Shown here piece by piece: positions 10,929 through 19,088 of a stretch of DNA of 64,000 nucleotides. The stretch spans positions 62,001-126,000 of the forward strand of contig NZ_JAMYWQ010000008.1 in NCBI RefSeq assembly GCF_024160145.1. The letters are read 5' to 3'. Every line of letters begins with the position of its first letter. Position 1 is the first letter of the stretch. The position numbers and the translations under genes are program-made. The notes beneath the pieces were generated by a model that saw nothing but the letters and a program-made list of their open reading frames with translations, made no database searches and was not told the origin of the DNA. The stretch comes from Serratia nevei. Lineage in GTDB: Bacteria; Pseudomonadota; Gammaproteobacteria; Enterobacterales; Enterobacteriaceae.

Positions 10929-11450
10929 ATGGAGCCACAACAGGAAGGGAGCACGCGGGCGTTAACGCCGGGCGAAGTCAATCTGGCGCGTTCAGTGTTT
11001 GGCAGCACCATTTTCTATCAGACCGTATTGGTTCACTGCGACAGTTACCTGCCGTTTGGGCTACAGAATCAGTACACGGCGATGAGCCCGAATGGGGAGC
11101 TGTATTTTCGCAGGGCTTTATACCGACCTGATTTTACGGTGCATCATTTGGCACAGCACCTGTTTATCCACGAGATGGCACATGTTTGGCAGCATCAAAG
11201 AGGCATGTGGGTGCGTACCCGTGGGCTTCTCAGTTGGGCGGCGAGCTATCAATATCGGCTCGATCGGTTGCTGTTGCGTGAGTATAGTATGGAACAGCAA
11301 GCATCGATAATTGCAGACTATTTCTATCTCAAGAAGTTTGGTGTTAGCGATTTTATCGGTTTATACGGTAGGAATTACTCAGGGATAGTAGACAGAAGTA
11401 CATTGTCAAAATTTCAACCCATAATCAGAAGCGCAGGGCTGCCACTATGA
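10929..11450 (+). CDS. Small HExxH zinc-metallopeptidase-like protein, possible type VI/Rhs-associated effector
   Basis: A 173-residue protein. After LTPGEVNLARSVFG, a start often seen in 'vgr-related' or Rhs-associated proteins, it carries HEMAHVWQHQ (H81-E82-x-x-H85), a zinc-protease motif. No signal peptide or transmembrane helix is visible. The start was taken as ATG 10929, with AAGGA upstream, rather than a longer in-frame alternative-codon start at 10899. Its stop overlaps the next ATG (ATGA), and the next gene encodes a lipoprotein. This arrangement is typical of a secreted toxin and its immunity protein. The motif is seen; the effector role is inferred from the family type and context. 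Confidence 0.65.
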   Translation: MEPQQEGSTRALTPGEVNLARSVFGSTIFYQTVLVHCDSYLPFGLQNQYTAMSPNGELYFRRALYRPDFTVHHLAQHLFIHEMAHVWQHQRGMWVRTRGLLSWAASYQYRLDRLLLREYSMEQQASIIADYFYLKKFGVSDFIGLYGRNYSGIVDRSTLSKFQPIIRSAGLPL

Positions 11451-11827
11451 AAAAATTCCTCTTACTCTTTATTCCTCTTTTTATCTCTGGTTGTCCTATG
11501 GGGGATAAAGTCAATTTACGCCCGGCAAAAGCAACGACTGTAGGCAGCAAGATCTGCGTTTTTGTTGATAAGAATGATATGGAAAGAGAGGAGTCCATTC
11601 TCAAGGTAGCCATATGGAAGTATGGCAATGATAATTATGTCTATGAAAGATCATATGCAAACACGCCTATTGGATTGGAACCTGGGAAGTGTGTTCCTGG
11701 CATCGATGAGTATGATTTTATCCTTGGTGAAGGATACAGTGTTATTGTCAGTACGCCTTTGCATCCGTATGAAGCCGGGTTTATCGTGTGGAAACGGGGT
11801 GAGGAGGTTATGTTGGAGCCGTATTAG
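11447..11827 (+). CDS. Small putative lipoprotein, candidate immunity partner
   Basis: A 126-residue protein with a short signal peptide and a lipobox: MKKFLLLFIPLFISGC, Cys16 being the predicted lipidation site. The mature part (about 110 residues) has no family I can name with certainty. It resembles the broad class of periplasmic lipoproteins annotated as type VI immunity proteins. It overlaps the metallopeptidase gene by four bases, so the two are co-expressed. A periplasmic lipoprotein next to a candidate protease toxin would protect the producer from sister-cell attack. That role is inference. Confidence 0.6.
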   Translation: MKKFLLLFIPLFISGCPMGDKVNLRPAKATTVGSKICVFVDKNDMEREESILKVAIWKYGNDNYVYERSYANTPIGLEPGKCVPGIDEYDFILGEGYSVIVSTPLHPYEAGFIVWKRGEEVMLEPY

Positions 11828-12270
11828 GTTTTAATATGGTGATATTAATGATAGGTTTCAGATTTGTTATTCTACCCAAAAAATATTTCATAGCGAATGC
11901 ATTTTGGAACATGGATAAAGACAACTTGCGACAACTAGCATCCATTAATAATTTTTGTATGCTCGGGAGGCAGGAATCGGTTACTCCTTATTATGACTTA
12001 ATTATATCCAGGGAGTGAACCAAGGTGCAGTGAGATCTACGTTCTAATCTTGATGAGGTTTCATAGTTCGGATATTAATAATACTATTTATTAGCGGAGG
12101 CTTTTTAAAATTTAGAAAATTAAGTAAACCTTTATGCACTCAATAGTACAATGAGATCTATTTATACACCATAGTCGTGCAAGATAATCAATGTCTTGAT
12201 GTTACCTTTGGATTGTGATAGAAGCCTGCATAATGTAAAATCAGTCACAAGAATATGACTGCTTACAAAA
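11828..12270. other. AT-rich gap between the effector-like pair and the methyltransferase operon
   Basis: About 440 bp of strongly AT-rich sequence. A 60-codon open frame at 11,836-12,018 has no ribosome site and no recognisable similarity; it could be a remnant of a second immunity-like gene but cannot be supported. No clear promoter stands out because the whole stretch is A/T-rich. The promoter of the methyltransferase operon must lie here. Confidence 0.45.
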
Positions 12271-13452
12271 GTGAAGGGTAAATTGAACAAAATCAAGGCA
12301 ATAGATCTTTTTTCAGGTGCGGGAGGCTTTTCGTTAGCAGCTCTGGATCTGGGTATTGAAATTTTAGCTGCAATAGAACTTGATCAAGATGCATGTGATA
12401 CGTACAGCAGAAATTTAATTCAAAAAAGAGAAAATAGCATAAAATTAATAAACAAGGATATTATGACTATTTCACCTGATGAGTTAATGGATTGCTTAAA
12501 ACTCAAAGAAAAAGAATTGGATATAATCATTGGTGGGCCACCTTGCCAAGGTTTTTCATCACATAGAATAAAAAATGCTGGTGTAAATGATCCAAGGAAC
12601 GAATTGTTAATTCGTTACTATGACTTTGTTAAAATATTTCGACCCAAGATATTCCTTGTTGAAAATGTGCCGGGTTTACTTTGGGAAAAGCATAAAGACT
12701 ACTTAAATAACTTCAAAATGCTTGCGGCTAATAGTGGTTATAAAATAGTCGGGCCATTAAAGCTGAATGCAAAAGATTATGGAGTTCCTCAAAATAGAGG
12801 CCGGGTATTTATCTTGGGTCTTAGAGATGACATTTTTCTCAACGAAGGTGATTGGCCACCACCTCCAACTCATTTTAAAGATAAAACCCCTCATTGGATT
12901 AATGCTTCTGAGATTTTTGAAAAACCATCACCATCGGTTTTTGAAAGAATTAGTGTTGTTTTAGGTCAAGATGTCACTCAGACATTAAAGTTCAAAAGTC
13001 CTCTTAAAGAGGATAAGAGTGACCCGAATAATGTACACATGAACCATGCCGACTATATGATTGAAAGGTTCAATTTAACACCAATTAATGGTAGTCGGGA
13101 AGATGTTGATTTTAGATTACCATGTCATTCTAATGGATATTCAGGTCATACAGATGTTTATGGTCGGATAAGGTTGTCAATGCCAGGCCCAACTATAACT
13201 ACTGGTTGTTTTAATCCCTCAAAAGGACGTTTCCTGCATCCGTGGGATAATCATGGAATTACCGTGAGACATGCGGCACGATTTCAAACATTCCCCGATG
13301 ATTACATTTTTTCTGGTGGCATCATTAGTCAAGGTAAACAGGTTGGAAATGCTGTTCCTGTGAATCTAGGGAAAATTCTTCTGAAATCTTGTATTGAAAT
13401 AATAAGCAATAACTCTGAAAGGGATGATAAAAATGCAGATGAGATCTCTTAG
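12271..13452 (+). CDS. C5-cytosine DNA methyltransferase (Dcm family)
   Basis: A 393-residue methylase that would transfer a methyl group from SAM to C5 of cytosine in a specific DNA sequence. Motifs are complete: I DLFSGAGGFS (12-21), IV GGPPCQGFS with catalytic Cys92, VI ENVPG (131-135), VIII QNRGRVF (174-180), TITTG (308-312) and X QVGNAVPVNLG (357-367). The target-recognition region lies between about 185 and 300. GTG 12271 lacks a good ribosome site. TTG 12283, preceded closely by GAAGGGT, is an alternative. Its 3' end overlaps the next gene by 20 nt, so it is the first gene of a three-gene operon. Composition is far more AT-rich than the flanking chromosome. No partner restriction enzyme is recognisable. 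Confidence 0.93.
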   Translation: MKGKLNKIKAIDLFSGAGGFSLAALDLGIEILAAIELDQDACDTYSRNLIQKRENSIKLINKDIMTISPDELMDCLKLKEKELDIIIGGPPCQGFSSHRIKNAGVNDPRNELLIRYYDFVKIFRPKIFLVENVPGLLWEKHKDYLNNFKMLAANSGYKIVGPLKLNAKDYGVPQNRGRVFILGLRDDIFLNEGDWPPPPTHFKDKTPHWINASEIFEKPSPSVFERISVVLGQDVTQTLKFKSPLKEDKSDPNNVHMNHADYMIERFNLTPINGSREDVDFRLPCHSNGYSGHTDVYGRIRLSMPGPTITTGCFNPSKGRFLHPWDNHGITVRHAARFQTFPDDYIFSGGIISQGKQVGNAVPVNLGKILLKSCIEIISNNSERDDKNADEIS

Positions 13453-16411
13453 CTTTAAAGCGAGAGCAAGGACAATTGAACATCTCGGTAAGGGGCAGAT
13501 TGCAGATTGCCCAACTGCTGTAAGCGAGCTTTGGAAAAATGCATATGATGCTTATGCAAGAGATGTGGCATTATACACAATAGATGGCGATTATCCTTGC
13601 GGAGCCCTTATAGATAACGGTTGCGGAATGTCCTTGCAACAAATTATTGATAATTGGCTTGTTGTTGGCACCGAATCTAAAACGAGAAAGAACACCTTAG
13701 AAGAAAATGAGCGGTTCGGATTAGGTATCCGAAAAACTCAAGGAGAAAAAGGGATTGGGCGATTATCTGCTGCTTTTCTATCTCCCGTAACTTTTCTTGT
13801 TACTAAGAAAATGGATAATAATTATGTTGCCTTACTAATTGATTGGAGGCTTTTCGAAAACCCGTATCTCTCATTTGACGATGTCACTGTTCCATTCAGA
13901 GAGTTTGAAAATATAGATTCTCTCTCTGATGTTTTATCTGGTTTGCTCATTGAACTTAAGAAGAATGTATCCTTTCCCAGCAAAGATGAAGATGAAGTTC
14001 GTCATTTTAATCATCTCCTCACAAAAGCAGCTTGGGAAAAATTCTCAGAAGACGAGAAAACTGTAAATGAAAAAAGTGACTTTATTACTACTCAAGATAA
14101 AATAATTAATTTTTGTGATCAATTTAAAATAGATCCTAGTGTCTTCGTTCCTTGGGAAGAAATCTTAATCAAAGTTGAAAAGATAGACGGTGGTAAACAT
14201 GGTACCGCTCTCTTTTTATTGGAGCTTGGACGAGATTTGTCATTATTAACCAATGCAGGGGATTTAGCTAAGGATAATGCAGAGTTATCTGATGTTGAAC
14301 AAAGCTTGGTTGACACTTTAAGGGCATTTGTAAATCCTTATATTTTAGAGGATCTATCATTCTCTTATGAGATATATACAGTTAAGGCCAATGGTTACCA
14401 TCGTCAAATATTAAAGCAATCGGATGTATTTAGTAAAAGCGATTTTGATGCTTTAGAGCACACTGTTGTAGGCTATGTTGATGAGAAAGGTTGGTTTAGA
14501 GGTCGCGTAAAAGCTTTTGGTGAGGATAAGGGCGAAGTAGTTATTCCTGCCAGCATAAGTGTTAATTCTGATTCTGGAGTCGGACCATTTGAAATTCAAA
14601 TTGGGACATTAGAATTTCTGCCGCAAAATACCTCGCACACCGAGCGAGAGCATACACATTTTGACCTCAAGGCAAAAAAATATGCTGGGCTTATGGTGTT
14701 TCGGGATAATTTAAGAGTGTTGCCATATGGACGAGTAGATAATGATTTCTTCCAGATCGAGGAAAGACGTTCATGGAATGCTGGACGGTACTATTGGTCT
14801 AACCGAAGAATTTTCGGATTTATCAGTATCACACAATCAAATAATAAAGAACTAAAGGATAAATCAGGAAGGGAAGGCTTCATTCGAAACCAAGCTGCTA
14901 GAGAATTGAAAACATTAGTTTCAGATTTATTAACATCATTAGCGGATAGATTTTTTGGTAAACATTCCGAAGATCGTAAAGAACTTCTTGAGCAAGTTAA
15001 ACGTGAAAAGGAATTACGAAAATCAGCACAGCAACAAGCTCGTAAATCTACACAAAAGAGTTTCTCTGAGGCACTAAAAACGCAAACTCCCGTTTTAGAT
15101 GCTTCGCTTGAAGCTGTAAAAAAATTGAAGACTAAATTAGATAGCAATCAAAACAAGCATGATTTTAATTATATAAAAGAAATAGATGCTGACCTTGCTA
15201 ATTTAGAATCATTGAGAACAGAAATAAAAACTCCAACTAAGCCACCTAAAATTGGTGTATATGAGGAGAGATATAGAAATTATCGTGATAAATACAATGA
15301 ATTCTCTGCGTATATATTAGAGATGAAATTAATAGTTAACAAATTGGATTCTGAATTAAATAAGTTAGAACCTTCGTTAGTAGGTAAAAATCATCTTGAT
15401 AAAAATCAAGGGATCATAAATGCCAGATTAACCAAGTTTAGTAATAATATAGATGAAAAAACAAATGCACTCTTAAAGAAATGGGGAGAAGAAATTAAAA
15501 GTGATAGAGCTATATATTACTCTAAAGCTATATCAATAGTTGACTCAATTAATGTCAATACTGAGATCGAGAATGTTTTAAATTTACTCGATAGCATTTA
15601 TATTGAAACAATTGACTCCCTAACATTCAAATACCAATCTATAAATAAAGGATTAGAAAGGTTATTTGAAGGAGTAAATTTAGACTCCGCTTTTTCGCTA
15701 TCAGAAGAAGAAAGAGAGTATTTCGAGGATAAAGCTAAGAGTTTAAATGCTTTGGCTCAGTTGGGAATCAGCGTCGAAATACTCTCACACGAGCTTGAAG
15801 AAATGGACTCGATGGTTACACGAGGACTAAATTCTTTGCCTTCAACCGCGAAGGAACACCCAGGTTTCACATTGGCTCTGAATGCACATAGATCATTAAC
15901 ACAACAAATCCGGTTTTTATCACCTTTGAAAATATCTGGATATCAGTCAAGGCAAAAAATTTCTGGGAAAAATATAATGGATTATATCCTGAAATTTTTT
16001 GGTGATCGTTTTGAAAGACAACGTATTTCCATTGAGTTCGGTGATGATTTTAAGAACATATCTATCAATGATATACCTTCACGAATATATCCGGTTTTTA
16101 CTAATATTATAAATAACGCAATGTATTGGGTGAGTTTGTCCGATAATCGTCTTATCAAAATAGATTTTGTTAATTATCTAGTTATAATTGCAAATACAGG
16201 CCCTGCTATAGACCCAGATGACATTCCTCGTTTATTTGAATTGTTTTATAGCAAAAGAGCTAATGGTCATGGTGTCGGGCTTTATTTATGCAGGGAGAAT
16301 TTAGCTGTAGCACACCACAAGATTTGGTATTCTGATCCAAATGTTGAAGATGACTATTTAATTAAAGATGGTGCTAATTTCGTAATTAAGTTCAATGGAG
16401 TGGAGTCATAA
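13433..16411 (+). CDS. Dual GHKL protein: N-terminal MORC/HSP90-like ATPase, coiled coil, C-terminal histidine-kinase-like core
   Basis: A 992-residue protein with two ATP-binding modules. The N-terminal one has the Bergerat-fold boxes SELWKNAYDAY (31-41), DNGCGM (61-66) and GEKGIGRLSA (104-113), as in MORC, MutL and HSP90. A lysine/glutamate-rich region around 525-740 looks coiled-coil. The C-terminal part has an H-box-like SVEILSHELEE (His786), an N box NIINNAMYW (891 on), NTG in place of the usual DxG (921-923) and the G2 box NGHGVGL (944-950). This is the layout of a histidine-kinase core. It overlaps the methylase gene and is followed one base later by a receiver-domain gene. ATG 13433 was chosen because AAAGGG lies about 9 nt before it; ATG 13424 and 13439 are alternatives. 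DNA sensing is inferred. Confidence 0.85.
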   Translation: MQMRSLSFKARARTIEHLGKGQIADCPTAVSELWKNAYDAYARDVALYTIDGDYPCGALIDNGCGMSLQQIIDNWLVVGTESKTRKNTLEENERFGLGIRKTQGEKGIGRLSAAFLSPVTFLVTKKMDNNYVALLIDWRLFENPYLSFDDVTVPFREFENIDSLSDVLSGLLIELKKNVSFPSKDEDEVRHFNHLLTKAAWEKFSEDEKTVNEKSDFITTQDKIINFCDQFKIDPSVFVPWEEILIKVEKIDGGKHGTALFLLELGRDLSLLTNAGDLAKDNAELSDVEQSLVDTLRAFVNPYILEDLSFSYEIYTVKANGYHRQILKQSDVFSKSDFDALEHTVVGYVDEKGWFRGRVKAFGEDKGEVVIPASISVNSDSGVGPFEIQIGTLEFLPQNTSHTEREHTHFDLKAKKYAGLMVFRDNLRVLPYGRVDNDFFQIEERRSWNAGRYYWSNRRIFGFISITQSNNKELKDKSGREGFIRNQAARELKTLVSDLLTSLADRFFGKHSEDRKELLEQVKREKELRKSAQQQARKSTQKSFSEALKTQTPVLDASLEAVKKLKTKLDSNQNKHDFNYIKEIDADLANLESLRTEIKTPTKPPKIGVYEERYRNYRDKYNEFSAYILEMKLIVNKLDSELNKLEPSLVGKNHLDKNQGIINARLTKFSNNIDEKTNALLKKWGEEIKSDRAIYYSKAISIVDSINVNTEIENVLNLLDSIYIETIDSLTFKYQSINKGLERLFEGVNLDSAFSLSEEEREYFEDKAKSLNALAQLGISVEILSHELEEMDSMVTRGLNSLPSTAKEHPGFTLALNAHRSLTQQIRFLSPLKISGYQSRQKISGKNIMDYILKFFGDRFERQRISIEFGDDFKNISINDIPSRIYPVFTNIINNAMYWVSLSDNRLIKIDFVNYLVIIANTGPAIDPDDIPRLFELFYSKRANGHGVGLYLCRENLAVAHHKIWYSDPNVEDDYLIKDGANFVIKFNGVES

Positions 16412-16412
16412 C

Positions 16413-18158
16413 ATGACTATAACAACTTATAATTCCCTTGTGCAGAAAACTTTTTGTGATAATGCTATTCGTTCAGTAGTAATGATAGATGACGATTTTA
16501 TTACTTATTCTGACTCTATCAAAGCACTTAATAGCGAGATAAAATTAGACCCAGCAAAAATTGATTCCTCAAAGCGTGCTGCTACCCTCGAAGAATATTT
16601 TCAAACCAAGAATATGATCTGTGATATTGACAACGGTTCAGTAAACTTTGATGTTGACCGGATCCGTAAGTCAGATTTGGTCATAATGGATTATCATTTA
16701 GATAACAATGCACCGGATAAAACTATTACAATATTAAAAGAATTAAAAAATTCTGATCATTTGAATATGATTGTTATTTATACGAGAGAGGAGCTCAAAA
16801 CTGTTTGGATGCAAATTGCTTCTTCTCTAAGAGGGATCGAAAATTGTAATGATAAAATACTTGAAACAGAAAATGATGAATTAATTGAATACTGGCAGAG
16901 TGTTATTTTACCTGATTTGAACCACAAAGGAGAAAGGGCATTAACGAGGGATGAAACTGTACTATATATCCAAGATGACTGCCTATGTAAGCGTATTAAG
17001 AAAGCAATCCGAAATGATGGAGGCCTTACAGAGCAAAATGATATTAATTTCATTGCTAAGATGATTTCTGAATATGCAGTCGCTGAAAATGCCGTCATTC
17101 CAGATTATATGACAAAAAGCATGGTTGTAGGGGATACTGCCGGTAATAAATGGATTCAAAGTGGTAATATATTTATCAGTGTGTTCCATAAGGATAAAGA
17201 TAATCATGAAAGTGATGGTGAGAGAATTTGGCAAACACTAAATGAATCATTAATTGAATGGAACCCATCTTACTATCAAATTATCAAGTCAGAGATTCAA
17301 AATACTATTGAAGCAGAAGCGCTTTCTTTCAATAACCATTTAGCTAATGATGGTTATGGTCAAGCTGGATGGTTGAATCAAATATTAAATTCCGCTTCTG
17401 ATGAAATTAAAAGGAAAAACATTGAATTTGTTTTTAGTAATTTATCTGAAGAACTCTATGAAAGATTGAAGGGAAATAAATCTTTAGTAGGCTTCATTAA
17501 TGATGTTTTTGAAACATATACAACTGATTTTAAAAGTAATGGAGAAGCGAAATCATTAGAGTATTGTTCAAAACAAATGAATTTACCTGCAAATGCAAGC
17601 TCGTTTAATGAGATGTATCATGCTTTGAACATGAATTTGTCTTCTAGGAATTTTGAAGAAGGACATATTTCAACAGGTACAATTTTCTTCGATACTGAAT
17701 CTGAAAAATGGTATTTATGTGTTTCTGCTGCTTGCGATCTTGTTCCTACTCAGGGTAATGATCCACATCATAAAAGATTAAGTCCTCATCGTTTAATTAA
17801 GGTGTTAGAACTTTTCAATGCTAACCAGAATAAAGCATTACCTAATGCAGAACAATCCAAGTATATTTATGTAATTCATAAGAATACCAGAAAATATTTA
17901 TCTATATTTGAAGGCGATAAAACTTTACCAGTGGTTGATTATATGGTTGTTTTAAATCACGGTCATACTGTTCCGGGGGAAGAGAAAAATATACTTTCAG
18001 CGGTATTCTTGAGTAGCATGGATGACAACGTACAAAATGTACCAGTTAAACTGAAATTAAAATCCCAGCTTCGAAGTGGTTATGCTGAACGATACCAAGC
18101 TATTGCGTCGCAATACAGTTCTAGAATTGGTGTGGATTATGTATCTATGATGCCTTAA
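16413..18158 (+). CDS. Receiver-domain protein with large C-terminal region of unknown function
   Basis: A 581-residue protein. The first ~140 residues look like a response-regulator receiver: acidic cluster MIDDD (26-28), probable phosphoacceptor Asp93 in DLVIMDYHLDN, and Thr124 in MIVIYTREE. The remaining ~440 residues contain no DNA-binding HTH or nuclease motif that I recognise. A segment near 425-450 reads GTIFFDTESEKWYLCVSAACDLVP, and the end carries YAERYQAIASQYSSRIGVDYV. It starts one base after the kinase-like gene with GGAGT upstream, so the two are co-translated. The natural reading is that the preceding protein phosphorylates Asp93 and the C-terminus is the output. Output function is unknown. 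Confidence 0.78.
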   Translation: MTITTYNSLVQKTFCDNAIRSVVMIDDDFITYSDSIKALNSEIKLDPAKIDSSKRAATLEEYFQTKNMICDIDNGSVNFDVDRIRKSDLVIMDYHLDNNAPDKTITILKELKNSDHLNMIVIYTREELKTVWMQIASSLRGIENCNDKILETENDELIEYWQSVILPDLNHKGERALTRDETVLYIQDDCLCKRIKKAIRNDGGLTEQNDINFIAKMISEYAVAENAVIPDYMTKSMVVGDTAGNKWIQSGNIFISVFHKDKDNHESDGERIWQTLNESLIEWNPSYYQIIKSEIQNTIEAEALSFNNHLANDGYGQAGWLNQILNSASDEIKRKNIEFVFSNLSEELYERLKGNKSLVGFINDVFETYTTDFKSNGEAKSLEYCSKQMNLPANASSFNEMYHALNMNLSSRNFEEGHISTGTIFFDTESEKWYLCVSAACDLVPTQGNDPHHKRLSPHRLIKVLELFNANQNKALPNAEQSKYIYVIHKNTRKYLSIFEGDKTLPVVDYMVVLNHGHTVPGEEKNILSAVFLSSMDDNVQNVPVKLKLKSQLRSGYAERYQAIASQYSSRIGVDYVSMMP

Positions 18159-18161
18159 AAC

Positions 18162-18208
18162 ATGAAAAGCCGATATGATATAGGAGTATAGTTATATCGG
18201 CTTTTCAT
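18162..18208. terminator. Bidirectional terminator at the end of the three-gene operon
   Basis: A perfect 15-bp inverted repeat (arms 18162-18176 and 18194-18208, half-site ending AAAAGCCGATAT), 17-nt loop. A/T runs at the arm ends suit both directions. It lies three bases after the receiver gene and before the convergent membrane protein gene. Confidence 0.75.
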
Positions 18209-18248
18209 AGTACCAAGTTATATTTAATACTCTTCCGAAACTTAATTA

Positions 18249-18638
18249 TTATCTCTGCTTTAATCTCCTAAGTTTCATTGACTCAAGCGAAAATAACAAT
18301 AAAGTTGTGCTATAAATGAATCCTGAATTAGTTAACAACTTGAGATTTAAGGCATCTGGTTTCTCACTTAAAAAATGAAATGCATAAACCAAATAAACTG
18401 CTAATGTTGCCGTTCCAATCGTAGGGCCGATATCGCCCTGATCATGAGGTTCCAATGTGACATTGAACTTAAATATGAGCCATTCATATCCCCCTGTTAA
18501 AAAGACTACCATTATCATTGCAGATAAAAGATATAGTATGTTTTCTGTGTTAGGACTTTTTAATGCTGACTCTTTTTGTAAAAGTTCACATACTGATAAA
18601 CCAAAGAAAATAAAGCGGCCTTGAACTAAATTTTTCAA
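18249..18638 (-). CDS. Small hypothetical membrane protein
   Basis: A 129-residue protein with three likely membrane helices: ILYLLSAMIMVVFLTGG (about 34-50), TIGTATLAVYLVYAFHFL (73-90) and a final hydrophobic stretch near FIYSTTLLLFSL (106-117). It ends in a basic tail KLRRLKQR. No family is recognised. It is AT-rich like the neighbouring operon and convergent with it, sharing the palindromic terminator. It could be an accessory of the island, for example a membrane-acting toxin or an anchor, but nothing in the sequence shows that. The start at 18638 has no strong ribosome site. Confidence 0.5.
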   Translation of the reverse strand: MKNLVQGRFIFFGLSVCELLQKESALKSPNTENILYLLSAMIMVVFLTGGYEWLIFKFNVTLEPHDQGDIGPTIGTATLAVYLVYAFHFLSEKPDALNLKLLTNSGFIYSTTLLLFSLESMKLRRLKQR

Positions 18639-18882
18639 AAATCTTAAATAATGTATCCAAGTTCACTTCTCCAAGCAATATATTTGTTGCTTTATATTAC
18701 CATAACTCAAGAATCCTTATAACCTGTATGCAAATTATCCTATTTTTCAATTGGATGAAAAAACAAATATACGAGTTATTTTGGTGTTCTTTAAAAAATT
18801 CTTGCTAAAAATACATGAATTAACTTACATTCATAATGTTCGTCATGATTTTTTATAGCGTTCGATTATCACCAATCGGGAC

Positions 18883-18905
18883 TGATGGTATCAATGATGG
18901 TATCA
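18883..18905 (+). repeat. Tandem direct repeat TGATGGTATCA x2
   Basis: Two identical copies of TGATGGTATCA separated by one base (period 12 bp), 52 bp before the attachment-like sequence. Short direct repeats beside an attachment core resemble integrase arm-type sites. Confidence 0.5.
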
Positions 18906-18956
18906 TCGACAATGTGGATTGCTTTAATTACTAAAGATCAAAAGGATAGTTGCGAT

Positions 18957-18974
18957 GTTCGAGTTCGGCCTTCG
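18957..18974 (+). repeat. Putative right attachment site (copy of leuX 3' end)
   Basis: GTTCGAGTTCGGCCTTCG matches 17 of 18 bases of the leuX T-arm/acceptor region at 10,692-10,709, in the same orientation. The AT-rich block lies between the two copies, as expected for attL/attR of an island integrated at leuX. The similarity stops before the CCA end. Confidence 0.5.
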
Positions 18975-19088
18975 CTCAAATGATGGCCGCCGAAAAATGT
19001 TTCTTGCGCCCCAAGTCGGTCTTTCGTAACTACCCATTCTGATAATGCTCATTTAGCAACATTGGATCTGTAGTAATGATATGTAAGC

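Larger units (their letters stand above)
18639..19088. other. Island end: AT-rich gap with attachment-like and tandem repeats
   Basis: No gene is recognisable in these 450 bp. AT-rich sequence runs up to about 18,870 and then becomes mixed. It holds the tandem 11-mer at 18,883-18,905 and the leuX-like sequence at 18,957-18,974, both described separately. It is the most likely right boundary of the island. Confidence 0.5.

Noticed and set aside
11836-12018. 60-codon open frame after the lipoprotein gene
   Set aside because: No ribosome site, no similarity I can name, and frames of this length are expected by chance in AT-rich DNA.
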